Below are positions 35,685-47,150 of a stretch of 64,000 nucleotides of DNA, piece by piece. Location of the stretch: positions 51,485,001 to 51,549,000 of the forward strand of contig CM045731.1 of the NCBI GenBank assembly GCA_024760905.1, given 5' to 3'. The DNA comes from Plotosus lineatus. Taxonomy: Eukaryota; Chordata; Actinopteri; Siluriformes; Plotosidae. The notes beneath the pieces are model-generated. The model searched no databases. It saw only the letters and a program-made list of their open reading frames with translations, and was not told the DNA's origin. Position 1 is the first letter of the stretch. Every line of letters begins with the position of its first letter. A program made the position numbers and the translations under genes.

Positions 35685-36550
35685 CTGAGAAGGCTGGAGC
35701 CTTTCTCAGTCAACACAGGGTGAAAGCATGTTACACCCCGTATAGCTCGCCAGACCATTACAGGGCAACATGCACAACAATTCACTAGCGTCAATTTGGA
35801 ACAACCAATTAATATAATATGCATGAAACCAGAGTACAGAGGGGAAACCCATGCAAGCACAAAAAGAACATGCAAACTTCACCCAGAAATGTCCTTGCCA
35901 TGCCATGGATTCAAACCCAGGTTCTTCTTGCTGTTAAGTCAGTGCTTCTCAAATAGTGGGGCGTGCCGTATGATGCCGGGGAGGGGGGGGGGGGGGTATG
36001 AGCCTGGGAAACATGCTTTTCTGGAATAGTGTAAGAGAATGAAATGTAATTGCACCTCCACTCCAGTAGATGGCAGTGGCGCTCTCATTGTCTCATTATG
36101 GTGTGGCGGTTTTTCGCGCAAGAAAACGATATGAAGTGCATTAAACAACCCCTCAAGAAACAACATGTAAAATTTTCTAACAGGACCGAAGAGAAAGGTG
36201 GCTGGAGAGAGACGGAGATATTAAGATAAATAAATAAATAAATTGAATGAGTTTAAATAAGGATGGATTTTTTAAATTTCAGACACATTTGTGCACTTTA
36301 AATCTTTTCTGTTACATTGAAAAACAATGTTAATGAAGTTTTTGTTTTTGATATTAATAAAGATATAGTGTTATGCAGAGGTGTACTAATAATCTTATAG
36401 ACAAATAATACGCCATTATATGTAGTCGCTCGCGGGGCGGTGAAGGGGGTGTGAAATGTTTTTTTTCTTCCTAGAGGGGGCGTCACAGAAAATAATTGAG
36501 AAGCACTGTGTTAAGTGGATGTGTGAACCACTACACCACTGTGCCACCCA
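35685..36550 (-). mobile_element. tRNA-derived SINE split by a hAT MITE
   Basis: The body is 35685-35939 (TTTGGAACAACCAATTAATA, AACATGCAAACTTCACC) and the head 36517-36550, reading on the minus strand GGGTGGCACAGTGGTGTAGT. The interruption is the 569-bp element described separately. Confidence 0.85.
35940..36508. mobile_element. hAT-type MITE splitting a SINE
   Basis: 569 bp with inverted repeats CAGTGCTTCTCAAATAGTGG and AATTGAGAAGCACTG. It has a perfect 8-bp target duplication TGTTAAGT (35932-35939 and 36509-36516), the hallmark of hAT insertion. The flanking sequences join into one continuous tRNA-type SINE head. Confidence 0.92.
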
Positions 36551-36902
36551 TTTACATCAAATGATTCAAAAATAATGTTAAGTGCATATACAGTAGGCCC
36601 TCGACATTCGCGGGGGTTCGGTTCCGAGCCCTCCTGCGAATCAAGATAATCCGCGAGTTCTGTACCCGGAAGTAAAACCCCATATATCACGTCACATGTG
36701 CGAATGAGCAGCCGGAAGTAAAATACTATGTATCTATTACATGCGTTAAAATATGCTTCTTAAACACATTCTATAGACAGTCTTAGTCATTAATACAGTA
36801 TTAATATAGTAAAATATAGTAATGATTAAGAAAAACTTTTCAATTTTTACCCTTATTTTTATTGATGATAAAATATAAACATTATACAGCATATAAAGCA
36901 CT

Positions 36903-39900
36903 AATGCAGCCATGAGGTGGGGGGCACTAACCAGTGTCTCTCCCCCTCATGCCGGTCCCAAGCCCGGAGAAATGCAAAGGGTTGTGTCAGGAAGGGCATC
37001 CGACGTAAAACCAATGCCAATTATTGATGATGCAAATCAAAAGTATTACCTCCATACCGGATCGGTCGAGGCCCGGGTTAACAACGACCGCCATCAGTGC
37101 TGTCAATCAACAGGGGGCTGTTGGAAATTGGACTACTGTTGGTCGAAGACGTCGAAGAAGGAGAGGTGGGAGGCGTGTCCGTGAGCAGAGAGAGAAGAGA
37201 AAAGGCATGAGTCTAGGACTGAGAGTGGGGACTTTGAATGTTGGAACTATGCACAGAAAAGGTAGAGAGCTGGTTGACATGATGCAGAGGAGGAAGGTGG
37301 ACATACTGTGTGTTCAGGAGACCAGGTGGAAAGGTAGCAAAGCTAAAAGCTTAGGAGCAGGGTTTAAGCTATTTTATCACGGTGTGGATGGGAAGAGAAA
37401 TGGAGTCGGAGTCATCTTGAAGGAGGAGTTTGTCAGGAATGTTCTAAAAGTGAAAAGAGTGTCAGACAGAGTGATGAGTCTCAAGTTGGAAATTGAAGGT
37501 GTAATGCTCAATGTTGTTAGTGCTTATGCCCCACAGGCAGGATGTGAGCTAGAAGAGAAGGAGAGATTCTGGAGTGACTTAGATGAAGTGATGCAGAGTA
37601 CCCCCAGAGGTGAAAGAGTGGTCATAGGTGCAGACTTCAATGGACATGTTGGGGCAGGCAACAGAGGGGACGAGGAAGTGATGGGCAGGAACGCAGAAGG
37701 ACAGATGTTGATAGATTTTGCAAAAAGGATGGAAATGGCTGTGGTGAATACTTTCTTTGAGAAGAAACAGGAGCATAGGGTGACTTATGAAAGCGGAGGT
37801 AGGCGCACACAGGTAGACTACATCTTGTGTAGGCGATGTAATTTGAAGGAAGTCAGTGACTGCAAAGTCATCGTGGGTGAGAGTGTTGCCAAACAGCATA
37901 GGATGGTGGTGTGCAGGATGACTCTGATGGTGAGAAAGGTGAAAAAGGCAAAGGCAGAGCAGAAGACAAAATGGTGGAAGCTGAAAAAGGAAGAGTGTCG
38001 TGTTGTCTTCAAGGAGGAGTTGAAACAGGCTTTGGGTGGCCAGGAAGTGCTTCCAAATGACTGGACAACCACAGCAAATGTGATCAGGGACACAGGTAGG
38101 AGAGTACTTGGTGTGTCCTCTGGAAGGAAAGTAGATAAGGAGACTTGGTGGTGGAATGAGGAAGTGCAGGAGTGTGTACAAAGGAAAAGGTTAGCCAAGA
38201 AGAAGTGGGACATTGAGAGGACCGAAGAGAGTAAACAGGAGTACAGGGAGACACAGCGTAAGGCGAAAGTAGCAGTGGCTAAGGCCAAACAGAGGGCGTA
38301 TGATGACTTGTATGATAGGTTGGATAGTAAAGAGGGAGAAAATGACCTATACAGGTTGGCACAGCAGAGAAATAGAGATGGGAAGGACGTGCAGCAAGTT
38401 AGATTGATAAAGGACAGAGAGGGAACTGTATTGACAAATGACAGAAGTGTGCTGAGAAGATGGAAAGAGTACTTTGAAGAGCTGATGAATGAGGAAAATG
38501 AGAGAGAAAAAAGAGTAGAAGAGGTAACCATTGAGGAGCAGGATGTAGCAAAGATCAGTAAGGGTGAAGTGAGAAGGGCATTGAAGAGGATGAAGAATGG
38601 AAAGGCAGTTGGTCCTGATGATATACCTGTGGAGGTATGGAAGTGTCTAGGAGAGGTAGCAGTAGATTTTCTGACAAGAACATTCAACAAGGTACTAGAG
38701 AGTGAGCAGATGCCAGAGGAGTGGAGGAGAAGTGTGCTGGTGCCCATTTTTAAGAACAAGGGAGACGTGCAGAGTTGCAGCAACTACAGAGGGATAAAGT
38801 TGATGAGCCATACGATGAAGTTATGGGAAAGAATAGTGGAAGCTAGACTAAGGGCAGAGGTCAGCATTTGTGAACAACAGTTTGGTTTCATGCCAAGAAA
38901 GAGCACCACAGATGCAATGTTTGCCTTGAGGATGTTAATAGAGAAGTACAGAGAAGGTCAGAGGGAGCTACATTGTGCCTTTGTGGATCTGGAAAAAGCA
39001 TATGACAGGGTGCCAAGAGAAGAACTGTGGTATTGCATGAGGAAGTCTGGAGTGGCAGAGAAGTATGTTAGAGTGGTGCAGGACATGTATGAGAGATGTA
39101 AGACAGTGGTGAGGTGTGCTGTCGGTGTGACCGACGAATTCAAGGTGGAGGTGGGACTGCATCAAGGGTCAGCTCTGAGCCCCTTTTTGTTTGCTATGTT
39201 GATGGACAGGCTGACAGACGAGGTGAGACAAGAATCTCCATGGACTATGATGTTTGCAGATGACATCGTGATCTGTAGTGAGAGCAGAGAACAAGTGCAG
39301 GAAAATCTAGAGAGGTGGAGGTATGCCCTGGAAAGGAGAGGAATGAAGGTTAGCCTCAGAAAATCAGAATACATGTGTGTGAATGAGAAGGACCCAGGAG
39401 GAACGGTGATGTTACAGGGAGCAAAGATAACGAAGGTGGAGGATTTTAAGTACTTAGGCTCAACAATCCAGAGCAATGGAGAGTGTGGAAAAGAGGTGAA
39501 GAAGCGTGTGCAGGCAGGCTGGAATGGTTGGAGAAAAGTATCCGGTGTGATGTGTGATAGGAGAGTGTCAGCAAGAATGAAGGGAAAAGTGTACAAGATG
39601 GTGGTGAGGCCAGCGATGTTGTATGGCTTAGAAACAGTGGCGCTGAGGAAAAGGCAGGAGGCAGAGCTGGAGGTAGCGGAGATGAAAATGTTGAGGTTCT
39701 CCCTGGGAGTAACGAGGATGGATAGGATCAGAAATGAGTATATCAGAGGGACAGCCCACGTAAGATGTTTTGGAGACAAAGTCAGAGAGGCTAGATTGAG
39801 ATGGTTTGGACATGTACAGAGGAGGGATAGTGAGTATATTGGCAGTAGGATGCTGAGGTTGGAACTACCAGGCAGAAGGCCTCGAGGAAGACCGAAGAAG

Positions 39901-40034
39901 AGATTTATGGATGTGGTGAAGGAAGACATGAAGGTCGTTGGAGTCAGAAAAGAAGATGCGGAGGACAGGGTGAGGTGGAGGCGGATGATTTGCTGTGGCG
40001 ACCCCTGAAGGGAGCAGCCGAAAGTAAAAGAAGA
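36903..40034 (+). mobile_element. RTE-type non-LTR retrotransposon (LINE), essentially complete
   Basis: A 5' region of about 300 nt is followed by one long ORF with endonuclease and reverse transcriptase. The 3' UTR is only about 26 nt and ends in GAAAGTAAAAGAAGA. Such a short 3' end is typical of RTE elements. It sits inside a DNA transposon. Comparison with an empty relative (50938 region: CATATACTGTTGTAAAG) locates the insertion between CAGCATATA and the resumed TACTGTTGTAAAGCACTC. Exact 5' end and target duplication are unclear. Confidence 0.88.
37024..40008 (+). CDS. RTE LINE ORF: AP endonuclease plus reverse transcriptase
   Basis: 994 codons, uninterrupted. The first ATG is 37024. A more natural start is the ATG at 37207 (MSLGLRVGTLNVGT), where homology begins. 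Apurinic/apyrimidinic-type endonuclease signatures: GTLNVGT (about residue 69), VQETRWKG (98), SAYAPQAG, GADFNGHVG, RRTQVDYILC, and QHRMVV carrying the late His. Reverse transcriptase signatures: FVDLEKAYDRVP (653), GLHQGSALSPFLFA (about 712), the catalytic MMFADDIVIC with FADD at 744-747, and FKYLGSTIQ. The C-terminal tail (RWFGHVQRRDSEYIGSRML, then RRPRGRPKKRF) is the usual basic end of such ORFs and finishes CCGDP. All catalytic boxes look intact. It nicks target DNA and primes reverse transcription at the target. Database entries often mislabel such ORFs as host craniofacial development protein 2-like. Confidence 0.93.
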   Translation: MMMQIKSITSIPDRSRPGLTTTAISAVNQQGAVGNWTTVGRRRRRRRGGRRVREQREKRKGMSLGLRVGTLNVGTMHRKGRELVDMMQRRKVDILCVQETRWKGSKAKSLGAGFKLFYHGVDGKRNGVGVILKEEFVRNVLKVKRVSDRVMSLKLEIEGVMLNVVSAYAPQAGCELEEKERFWSDLDEVMQSTPRGERVVIGADFNGHVGAGNRGDEEVMGRNAEGQMLIDFAKRMEMAVVNTFFEKKQEHRVTYESGGRRTQVDYILCRRCNLKEVSDCKVIVGESVAKQHRMVVCRMTLMVRKVKKAKAEQKTKWWKLKKEECRVVFKEELKQALGGQEVLPNDWTTTANVIRDTGRRVLGVSSGRKVDKETWWWNEEVQECVQRKRLAKKKWDIERTEESKQEYRETQRKAKVAVAKAKQRAYDDLYDRLDSKEGENDLYRLAQQRNRDGKDVQQVRLIKDREGTVLTNDRSVLRRWKEYFEELMNEENEREKRVEEVTIEEQDVAKISKGEVRRALKRMKNGKAVGPDDIPVEVWKCLGEVAVDFLTRTFNKVLESEQMPEEWRRSVLVPIFKNKGDVQSCSNYRGIKLMSHTMKLWERIVEARLRAEVSICEQQFGFMPRKSTTDAMFALRMLIEKYREGQRELHCAFVDLEKAYDRVPREELWYCMRKSGVAEKYVRVVQDMYERCKTVVRCAVGVTDEFKVEVGLHQGSALSPFLFAMLMDRLTDEVRQESPWTMMFADDIVICSESREQVQENLERWRYALERRGMKVSLRKSEYMCVNEKDPGGTVMLQGAKITKVEDFKYLGSTIQSNGECGKEVKKRVQAGWNGWRKVSGVMCDRRVSARMKGKVYKMVVRPAMLYGLETVALRKRQEAELEVAEMKMLRFSLGVTRMDRIRNEYIRGTAHVRCFGDKVREARLRWFGHVQRRDSEYIGSRMLRLELPGRRPRGRPKKRFMDVVKEDMKVVGVRKEDAEDRVRWRRMICCGDP

Positions 40035-40740
40035 TACTGTTGTAAAGCACTCATTTTAAAGTCTTTTTCAATTATTATTCCAGTACAGTACCTAAGTTAA
40101 TTCTGAGAATGTTTGTGCGTGAGATTTTATGTTCTGTAGCATGTTTAACAAACGATACCAAAAGGATAAACGTTCATGTCCTTTTACATTGAACTTGGAG
40201 TGACGTCATGGGGTGACGTCTCCAAGATGGCGCTGCCTAGAGGGCAACGTCGCGGAGTTCTCAGAGTCAAATTGTTTCTTTGTTCGTTTTAATTTGTTTG
40301 TTCATGTTTTGCACGATGCTCGGCTATGATCGGTCGACCCTACTACAGCTAGCTAGGTTGCGGCTCGCATTGAGCTAGCTGCCTACCATAGCATATTAGC
40401 TCTGCTAATAGCATGTTAGCCCTGCTTAGTTACACACGCCCGAAGATACTCCGATCTTATAGCTGTAGTAGAGTTGACCGGTCGTAGACGAGCATAGTGC
40501 AAATCATCAACAAACAAAAACAATTAATAAAACAAATTAAAACGAACAAAGAAACAATTTGACTCTGAGAACTCTGTGATGTCGCTCCAAGTTCAATGTA
40601 AAAGAACATGAAGCATAATAAAGTTTATCGTTTTGGTATCGTTTGTTAAACATGCTACAGAACATAAAATCTCATGCATAAACATGAATTTAGGTACTGT
40701 ACTGGAATAATAATTGAAAAAGATTTTAATACAACAGTTC
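40035..40740. repeat. Long internal inverted repeat (hairpin) of the foldback transposon
   Basis: The left arm runs from about 40035 to 40345 and the right arm from about 40460 to 40740. Matching complementary pieces include TTCAATTATTATTCCAGTAC with its complement, and CTCAGAGTCAAATTGTTTC with GAAACAATTTGACTCTGAG. The loop near 40350-40460 is rich in GCTAGC/TTAGC motifs. Confidence 0.8.
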
Positions 40741-41073
40741 AGAGAAAACCGTCGTTTCTCAGGAGAAAGTCTTATTTCTTCAGAAGAGACATCCAGCGTT
40801 TTCTATCGCTTAGCCAGAGAGCTTAACTGGTAATTAAAACACACACACACAAAAAGAGGCTCATTGACAACTTGGGCATGGATGAGGAAAAAGGGGCGAG
40901 ACATGAGCTCAACCAATCAGGAGAAAGGAGGACAGCCATTGGCTGAATTTGAATCATGTGCCGGTTGTTCTGCAGTCAACAAATACTCAAACCGTGGGTG
41001 CAAAACCGTGAATAGTCAAGGGCAAACTGTATATTGAACTGTTGAAAAGGAAAAATGCGGTAAAATATTAATA

Positions 41074-41927
41074 CAATAGGCCCTTGACCATTCGCGGTTC
41101 AGCACTCACGCCCTCTCATACTCGCGAATTGGCTACAAACCTAGAAGTAACTGGCAGATGATTCAAATTTAGCCAATGCCTGAAAGCTTTTGTTTCTCCC
41201 ACCTGCTGATTGGTTGCACACTTCTTTTTTTTCTCCTTCGTTCACAAGTTATCAACGTGCTTGCTTGAATTGTGAAGTAAATATTTTAGTGTGTTTTTAA
41301 TGATTATTTAAGGCCTATGATGCCACTCAAATGCCCTGCATCTTCTCTAGCCTCTGGTATGGAGCCTAAGCGCTTTATTTATTATTAAATATCAGTGCAT
41401 AATTAAAAAGTTTTTACTTAATCATTACTACATTATTACTGGATTAATGGAGCAAGACTGTCTATAGAATGTGTTTAAGAAGCATATTTTAGTGCATGTA
41501 ATATCATACATAGGGCTTTAAAACCATGTCAATGAGAGAGAGAGAGAGATTTCCTTTCAGCTTTTCCCCTTTTTTAGGGGTCGCTACAGCGAATGAGTCG
41601 CACATTTGATTTGGCATAAGTCTTTACATCGGATGCCCTTCCTGACACAACCCTTTAGCAAGGGACAGAAACACGCTGATGGCTTTGCAGCTGTTCTTTA
41701 TGAAAGTCAGCAATGGTTCTTTTTACATGCCTCTCACCATAGACAGTGAGACACATGGGGGGACAGTGACAACCGTGTGGAAATTCTGGCTCAAACCCTC
41801 AGCGATCCAGCACCCTATACCACTAGACCACCACTGCCCCTTTTAAAACCATGTCAATAACTCGCGGATTTTCTTGATCCGCGGGAAGGGCCGGAACCAA
41901 ACCATCGTGAAAAACGGGGGCCTATTG
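41074..41927. mobile_element. Shorter relative of the foldback DNA transposon, split by a SINE
   Basis: Ends CAATAGGCCCTTGACCATTC and GGGGGCCTATTG, flanked by TA. It shares TTGATCCGCGGG and the AAGCATATTTTAGTGCATGT segment with the other copies. A tRNA-Glu-type SINE (41534-41841) is inserted with a perfect 17-bp duplication. Confidence 0.8.
41534..41841 (-). mobile_element. tRNA-Glu/RTE-type SINE with GA-repeat tail
   Basis: Perfect 17-bp duplication TTTAAAACCATGTCAAT (41517-41533 and 41842-41858). In SINE sense the tail ends AAAGCTGAAAGGAAATCTC followed by a short (TC)n run. Confidence 0.9.
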
Positions 41928-41929
41928 TA

Positions 41930-42855
41930 TGATGTTAAATTTGTCTTGTAATCTTCCCTCGCATCTCTTGGAGATGGGCTGGAGGACGACTGCCAATCAC
42001 AAGCAACGTTAACTAATCACATTCGTCACATCCGTGACATCATATATTCAAATAAGGGTGGACAGCTCGTACCATAAAATGTGTTTTGCTGCCCTGTGAT
42101 GCTCCCCGAGCAGCAGTTTGATGAAAAGTGGTTGGAAATTTTTATCGTGTCTCAGGGCAAATGTGTTAGCCTCAACTCTCCCTAGAAGATAACTCGTTAT
42201 ATGGTAAGGGCGAAGGTGACTGGTGGGTGGAATTTGGCCAAGACCATAATCGGAAGACAGTGGAGATAAAAATAAAATGGAATTTTAAATGCTCTCCACT
42301 GGGTGGGTGATTTCGTATGAATAAGTGAGCCAGGGAGCCTGAGCCTTGGCCAGCTGATGCTTTGATGACGAGCGTGTTCACCTGCAAACACTACACGCAT
42401 AACTTCAAAGTCTTTGGTCACTTGAAAAGCAGGTCAATCTCTTCGTCAGGACTAAATGAGATTAGCATCAGTTTGCATTAGATCCTGAATCTTAAGGTTT
42501 ATAAAACCGTCTGCACCCACCTGCATCTCAAGTTTTTAGAAACGCTTGAGCACAACTAGCTATAACACCTCTACTGACAAGAGGGAGATGGGATTCCTGG
42601 TGCAAACAAAGGGAAGACTATAGGCTCCATGTGAACAAGATTCCTGGCAGCACTCTCGAGCTCTGAGCACATAATCCTCCTATACACCAAGTAATAAACC
42701 TCGCAGTAAAACATTGTTCCGTGGCCTTAACAGGGCCCCCATGCTCACTAATCTGTAAAGCAGCATGTTTATTGAGTGGAACATTCAGTGCCAGGAGACT
42801 ACCGTTCTGTGCTTCTGAATCACCTTCTGCTGCTCTGGACAGTGTGAAATGAATA
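41930..42855. other. Non-coding sequence, nothing recognised
   Basis: Unique-looking, moderate GC. Small ORFs without domains. Confidence 0.5.
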
Positions 42856-43639
42856 CAGTGATCCCTCACTTTTCGCGGTTAATGGGGACCAAGACCCTCA
42901 GCGGACGCTGAATTTCCACGAAGTAGGATCGACCCCCAGGACTGACTTATACATGCATGTATGTGCATACATCATCAATAAATACATATTAAATGCTAAA
43001 AATGCTTATAATAAGAAACATTCAAAAACAATGCATAAGATGTAAATAAAATATAAATAAAATACATACATGTAATCGTACATAGTTGAAAATAAAGTGT
43101 AAGAAATGTTTTTAGAACTTTTAACATTATTTTCATACATACGTGTAATTGTACATCATAGATGAATGATTTGTTTAGAATGTGTTTGTTTTCAATTAAT
43201 AATCTACTAATATTTAATAAAAACTATAAAAATAACTTCATTTTTCAAAAGAAAGCTTATCGATGATATTTATTGCTTCATTAAAAAAAACAAATCCAAA
43301 TCTGCCATCATCGCTGAACGACAAAAGGAGTAACAAACCAATCAAAATAACGCCTTTTCATTTTATGTACATTTTGAATTGTATTTCTTTTAAAGAAATA
43401 CTGTTCAACAAATATAAAAAGAGGGCTCTGACAAAGGTTTCCAGTGGACAAGGAACATCGTGATGGGGAGTTGTTGGCGTTGTTTTTTCTTTTGAGCCAA
43501 GATGCTCTTGTTATAACGCCATGTCCGACTCAATACAGTTACTGAACACGACGGCTCTGACCATGTCGTCGATCTCTTAGACCTTTTGTTTAACAGCCCG
43601 TACGTACCATGTTGCACAGCTCTTGCGTGCTCTCATCCA

Positions 43640-45260
43640 TTAGAGGTTCAGAGTGTCACTCCATGAGGCCTGTAACATCCTCAGGCGTCCTGTTGGAGAA
43701 CCCTTCATTGCCAGCATCACAGCCCTATCTACAGCGGAGTGCTGGACTTCTTCAGGAGTGAAGCCCGCATAGTTGTGCACAACGTTAGGCCAGAGTTTTT
43801 TCAACTGGCTTTGAGGGTTTGCTGTTTCATTTCCTTCAGAGAATTCTGAATGTTGGACAGACATGTCGCGATACTGTAGTCCCACCAATAATCTCTTAAA
43901 GTGAACTCCTCTTTCACTTCGTCGATGGCAGAGATGAAGCCCTCCATCGTTGACCGTATGTACAGGGTTTTGAGTGCTTGTATTACCCCCTGATCCATTG
44001 GCTGTATGAGGGACGTGGTGTTGGGGGGGGGCAGAAACTCAACCTGGACCCCATCATCGTGGAGGTTCGTTGCATGTCTTCCTGCACAGTCCATCAAGAG
44101 GACCTTAAAGGGAAATCCCTTCTCCGCCAGATAGAGCTTCACCTGCAATTTGAAACAATTCAAAAACCAGTCCAACGTCAGGGCTTTGGTGATCCATGCT
44201 TTCTTATTTCTCATTCAATAGACAGGCAGCAGAGCTTTGTTTTAATTTTTTAAGGCCTGAGGATTTTGGGACTTGTAGATTAAGTGAGGTTTGAGCATGA
44301 GCCGTCAGCATGTTTCTGCCCCTTGCTAAAAAGGTTCTGACAAGAAGGGCATCCGACATTAAAACCTATGCCAAATCAAACAGGCGAATCAGATGATTCG
44401 CTGTGGTGACCACTGAAAAAGGGAAAAAGCCGAAAGGAAAAGAAGAAGAAGAAGAGCATTAACCCAGCGGCATTCCCACACATGAGAGTCACTTGATCCT
44501 TGTGAGCCTTGAAGCCTGGCCTCTTCACCTCATCCTTGAAAATGAAAGTCAGAGACAGCATCCTTTTCCAGAAAAGGCCAGTCTCGTCCATATTGAACAC
44601 ACACTTAAGGACATAGCCGTCCTCCTCGATTATCTTGGAGAACTGCTCCTGAACATAATGACGAGCTGCTTCGTCATCAGCAGAAGCGGCCTCGCCATAC
44701 AATGCCGTGTTTAGAAGGCAAAACCTTTTCTTAAATTTCTTGAACCAGTCTTTGCTGGCGACAAAACCACGGCTTCCTCGAGGGGGAGAATTATTTGCTG
44801 TTCTACTGCTGCTTGGCTGGGGGTCGTCGAAATTATCATCGTCATCAGCACCATCACTGTTCTGACTCTCCTTCAGGAGCAAGGCTATCCTACAGGGCTT
44901 TGGCTTGTATCATATTTGTGTCCAAACTCACCACCTTCTCTGTGCAATCCATGATCTACAACCATAACACGTTTTCCATTTTCACAGCTGTATGGTTCCT
45001 CGGTGTCACAACACGCTTCATATCTCTAATAAAAGATATCAAAGGCGTTTTGAGATTTTCGATTCATCCTTCTTTATGTACCGCACTGTTGACTCGTTCA
45101 AACTGTAATGGTGTGCTACAGCTGCATACCTACATCCTTCCTTAATCATGTTTAATAATTTCACTTTCTCTTCCACAGTCATCTTCCGCTTCTTCATTTC
45201 AGAGGAAGATTTAGAAGGAGGAGGATGTTTAGGAGCCATTTTCAAATGCATCACAAGCAC
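43640..45260 (-). pseudogene. Tigger-like (CENP-B/jerky class) transposase, broken
   Basis: The N-terminal psq-type HTH is at 45260-45039 (RKMTVEEKVKLLNMIKEG, SLNESTVRYIKK). The middle at 44882-44460 has KDWFKKFKKRF (CENP-B HTH) and CVFNMDETGLFWKR (first catalytic Asp). After a SINE insertion the frame resumes at 44214 with NKKAWITKALTLDWF, then LLMDCAGRHATN (second Asp) and SLIQPMDQGVIQALK (third acidic position). The tail is at 43888-43640. A TGA stands just before MRNKKAW where this family usually has Trp. The gene is disrupted by the stop, frameshifts and the SINE. Confidence 0.88.
44305..44457 (+). mobile_element. tRNA-Glu/RTE-type SINE, 5'-truncated, inside the Tigger transposase
   Basis: Only the 3' half: GTCAGCATGTTTCTGCCCC, AAGAAGGGCATCCGACATTA and GATGATTCGCTGTGGTGACC, with tail AAAGCCGAAAGGAAAAGAAG repeated as (AAG)n. 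Confidence 0.85.
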
Positions 45261-45579
45261 TTATTTCGCACAAACAAATATCATTGTAATAAACAACACA
45301 GAGTACGTTCGTACACCAGGAGCGTTCCACAAGAAGGGATACTGGGATGCTGGGAAATTCGTCTCGACCAATCAGTTCGTGAGATTTCAGAGCCTAGTCA
45401 ACCTGAGGACCAAACCCGAGTCAGTAGTGACCTCATGGCATTTTCCCTAACCTTTTCACTATTTTTTCCCTTAATTTCCTTATTTTTTTTATTTTTTGAT
45501 TAATATTTTTGAAAAACCCATGATGCACTGAAGTGGATGCACTGGAACTGAAGCGTGAAGTAGCAGGGGATCACTATAC

Positions 45580-46825
45580 CTTAACATAATCGAACTTCTA
45601 AAAGGTCCAAAATGTTATCCCCAAGCATCCTGTTGGCTTGAGTGCATGATCTCATCACATACCTAAAGCTAGAATCTCATCATGCGGCAAATGCTTGATT
45701 CACCAACTTTTTCAAACATACCTGCAAAAATAAGGGTTTGCTTATGCTTTTAGTGACATTTAGTGACAATTAACAACCTTGCAAAGGGTTTCTAAAACAC
45801 AGTTAGCAACTACTTGCCACTTTCTTTTTTCAACTGTTGGGAACCTTTAGCCAACTCTATGCAAAATATCAGTCGAATCTTGTAATAAAACCAGCATTAT
45901 CCTTACTGATAGACCTAAACCTATAAAAATAGATGAGCAAACATGCTGCTGCTGTAATCATAAATACTACCCTGTGGTCGTCACCTCCAAAAGAACCTTA
46001 TACCAACATAGTAAATAGAATTTCTCTTTACTCACTCACTGTAATCACTTGTAAGCATACTATCTGGTTGTCACCCAGCAGAGTTCCCTTTAGAGTCTGG
46101 TTCATCTTAAGGTTTCTTCTGCATGTTGTCTCAGAAGTTGTTCCACTCCACGATCACCTTCCTCATTAAGTAACTACCTTAACACCTTAACATCTGGGTT
46201 TCTGTAAAATGGTAATGCCTTTTAAAAATTCTTTCGAATACAGTTTCCTTGAACTGAATTGTTAACGTATGTGTATTTGGGACGCAGAGAAATGGCAGGA
46301 CATTTGTTTTCCCCTGATTTCCCCTTATTTCTGAGTCAGCGGGTTGGCATGACAACCAGAGGATAGTCTCTTGAACATGACTAACGCTGGAAACCGAAGC
46401 TTCTCTCAACACACCAGACACTGCAAAGCGTGGCAGTCAGACACTGCAGGCAAGCCTCTGTTTTTGGAGACTTCAAATGGAAACACAAAGCTTTCATCTG
46501 ACAATGTGGAGGATGCAACACGTCTGAATGTTGGCATACTTGCGGATGTGAATGAAGGGAAGGGAGGGGGTGACTGGTGTTGGTTTAAACAAGGGAAAAA
46601 AAGCATATAAAAAAAAGGAAAATAGTAGTTTCATGATTAACACTGCAAAAGAGTTTATTCCCTCACATTTAAAAAACCCCCACAGGCAGCAAATCAAGAT
46701 CCATCGGAGGAATATTTAAAAACATGCAATACTGTCAAATTATACTAAGCTATAGTTTAACACACAGTACAACCAGTATCCTTCATAATGCACTCACAAA
46801 TAACACTGTCCTATAATAATAAAAG
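45580..46825. other. Non-coding sequence, nothing recognised
   Basis: No repeats or exons recognised between the Tigger element and the SINE. Confidence 0.5.
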
Positions 46826-47150
46826 GCACGATGTTGTAATGGTTAGCACATCCACCTCACAGCAAGCAGGTCTTGGGTTCAAGTCCTGGGCTTGGTGAAG
46901 GCATTTCTGCATGAAGTTTGCGTGCTCTTCCCGCGCTTGTGTGGGTTTCATCCGAGTACTTCGGTTTCCTCCGACAGCCCAAAAACCTGCACATTAATCT
47001 AACTGGCCTATTCATATTGACCCTAGATGAGTGTGAATGGTTTAGCGTGTGTTTGAGCTGTTCAAGGTAGATCATGCCTTCGCCCCATGTCGGCTGTGAT
47101 AGGCTCTATCCTCCCTAATTGTAGGATTAAGCACTTCGGCAAATGAGTGA
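46826..47150 (+). mobile_element. tRNA-derived SINE, full length
   Basis: GGCACGATGTTGTAATGGTT, AGCAAGCAGGTCTTGGGTTC, AGTTTGCGTGCTCTTCCCGC and ATCCTCCCTAATTGTAGGAT in order. Confidence 0.85.

Larger units (their letters stand above)
36591..41029. mobile_element. DNA transposon with foldback core, split by the RTE LINE
   Basis: TA-flanked ends CAGTAGGCCCTCGACATTCG (left) and AATAGTCAAGGGCAAACTG (right). Without the 3.1-kb LINE it is about 1.3 kb. Its core (40035-40740) is a long imperfect inverted repeat: the segment with CATTGAACTTGGAGTGACG at about 40189 returns as its complement at about 40580. The family has no recognisable transposase here. Relatives are at 41074, 49845 and 59289. Confidence 0.82.
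42856..45576 (-). mobile_element. Tigger/pogo-type DNA transposon, near complete
   Basis: Terminal inverted repeats CAGTGATCCCTCACTTTTCG (left) and, read on the minus strand, TAGTGATCCCCTGCTACTTC (right). TA flanks lie at 42854-42855 and 45577-45578. It contains a decayed transposase on the minus strand and a 5'-truncated SINE (44305-44457). It is the parent family of the short MITEs at 164-623, 4678-5164 and 62961-63350. Confidence 0.85.

Noticed and set aside
37818..38783. 321-codon minus-strand ORF within the LINE
   Set aside because: It is antisense to the RTE ORF. The sense strand is rich in AGG/GAG codons, which leaves the antisense frame free of stops. Its Ser/Leu/Thr-rich product has no domain. 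The same holds for 39162-39929, 37579-38181, 54030-54689 and 56567-57040.
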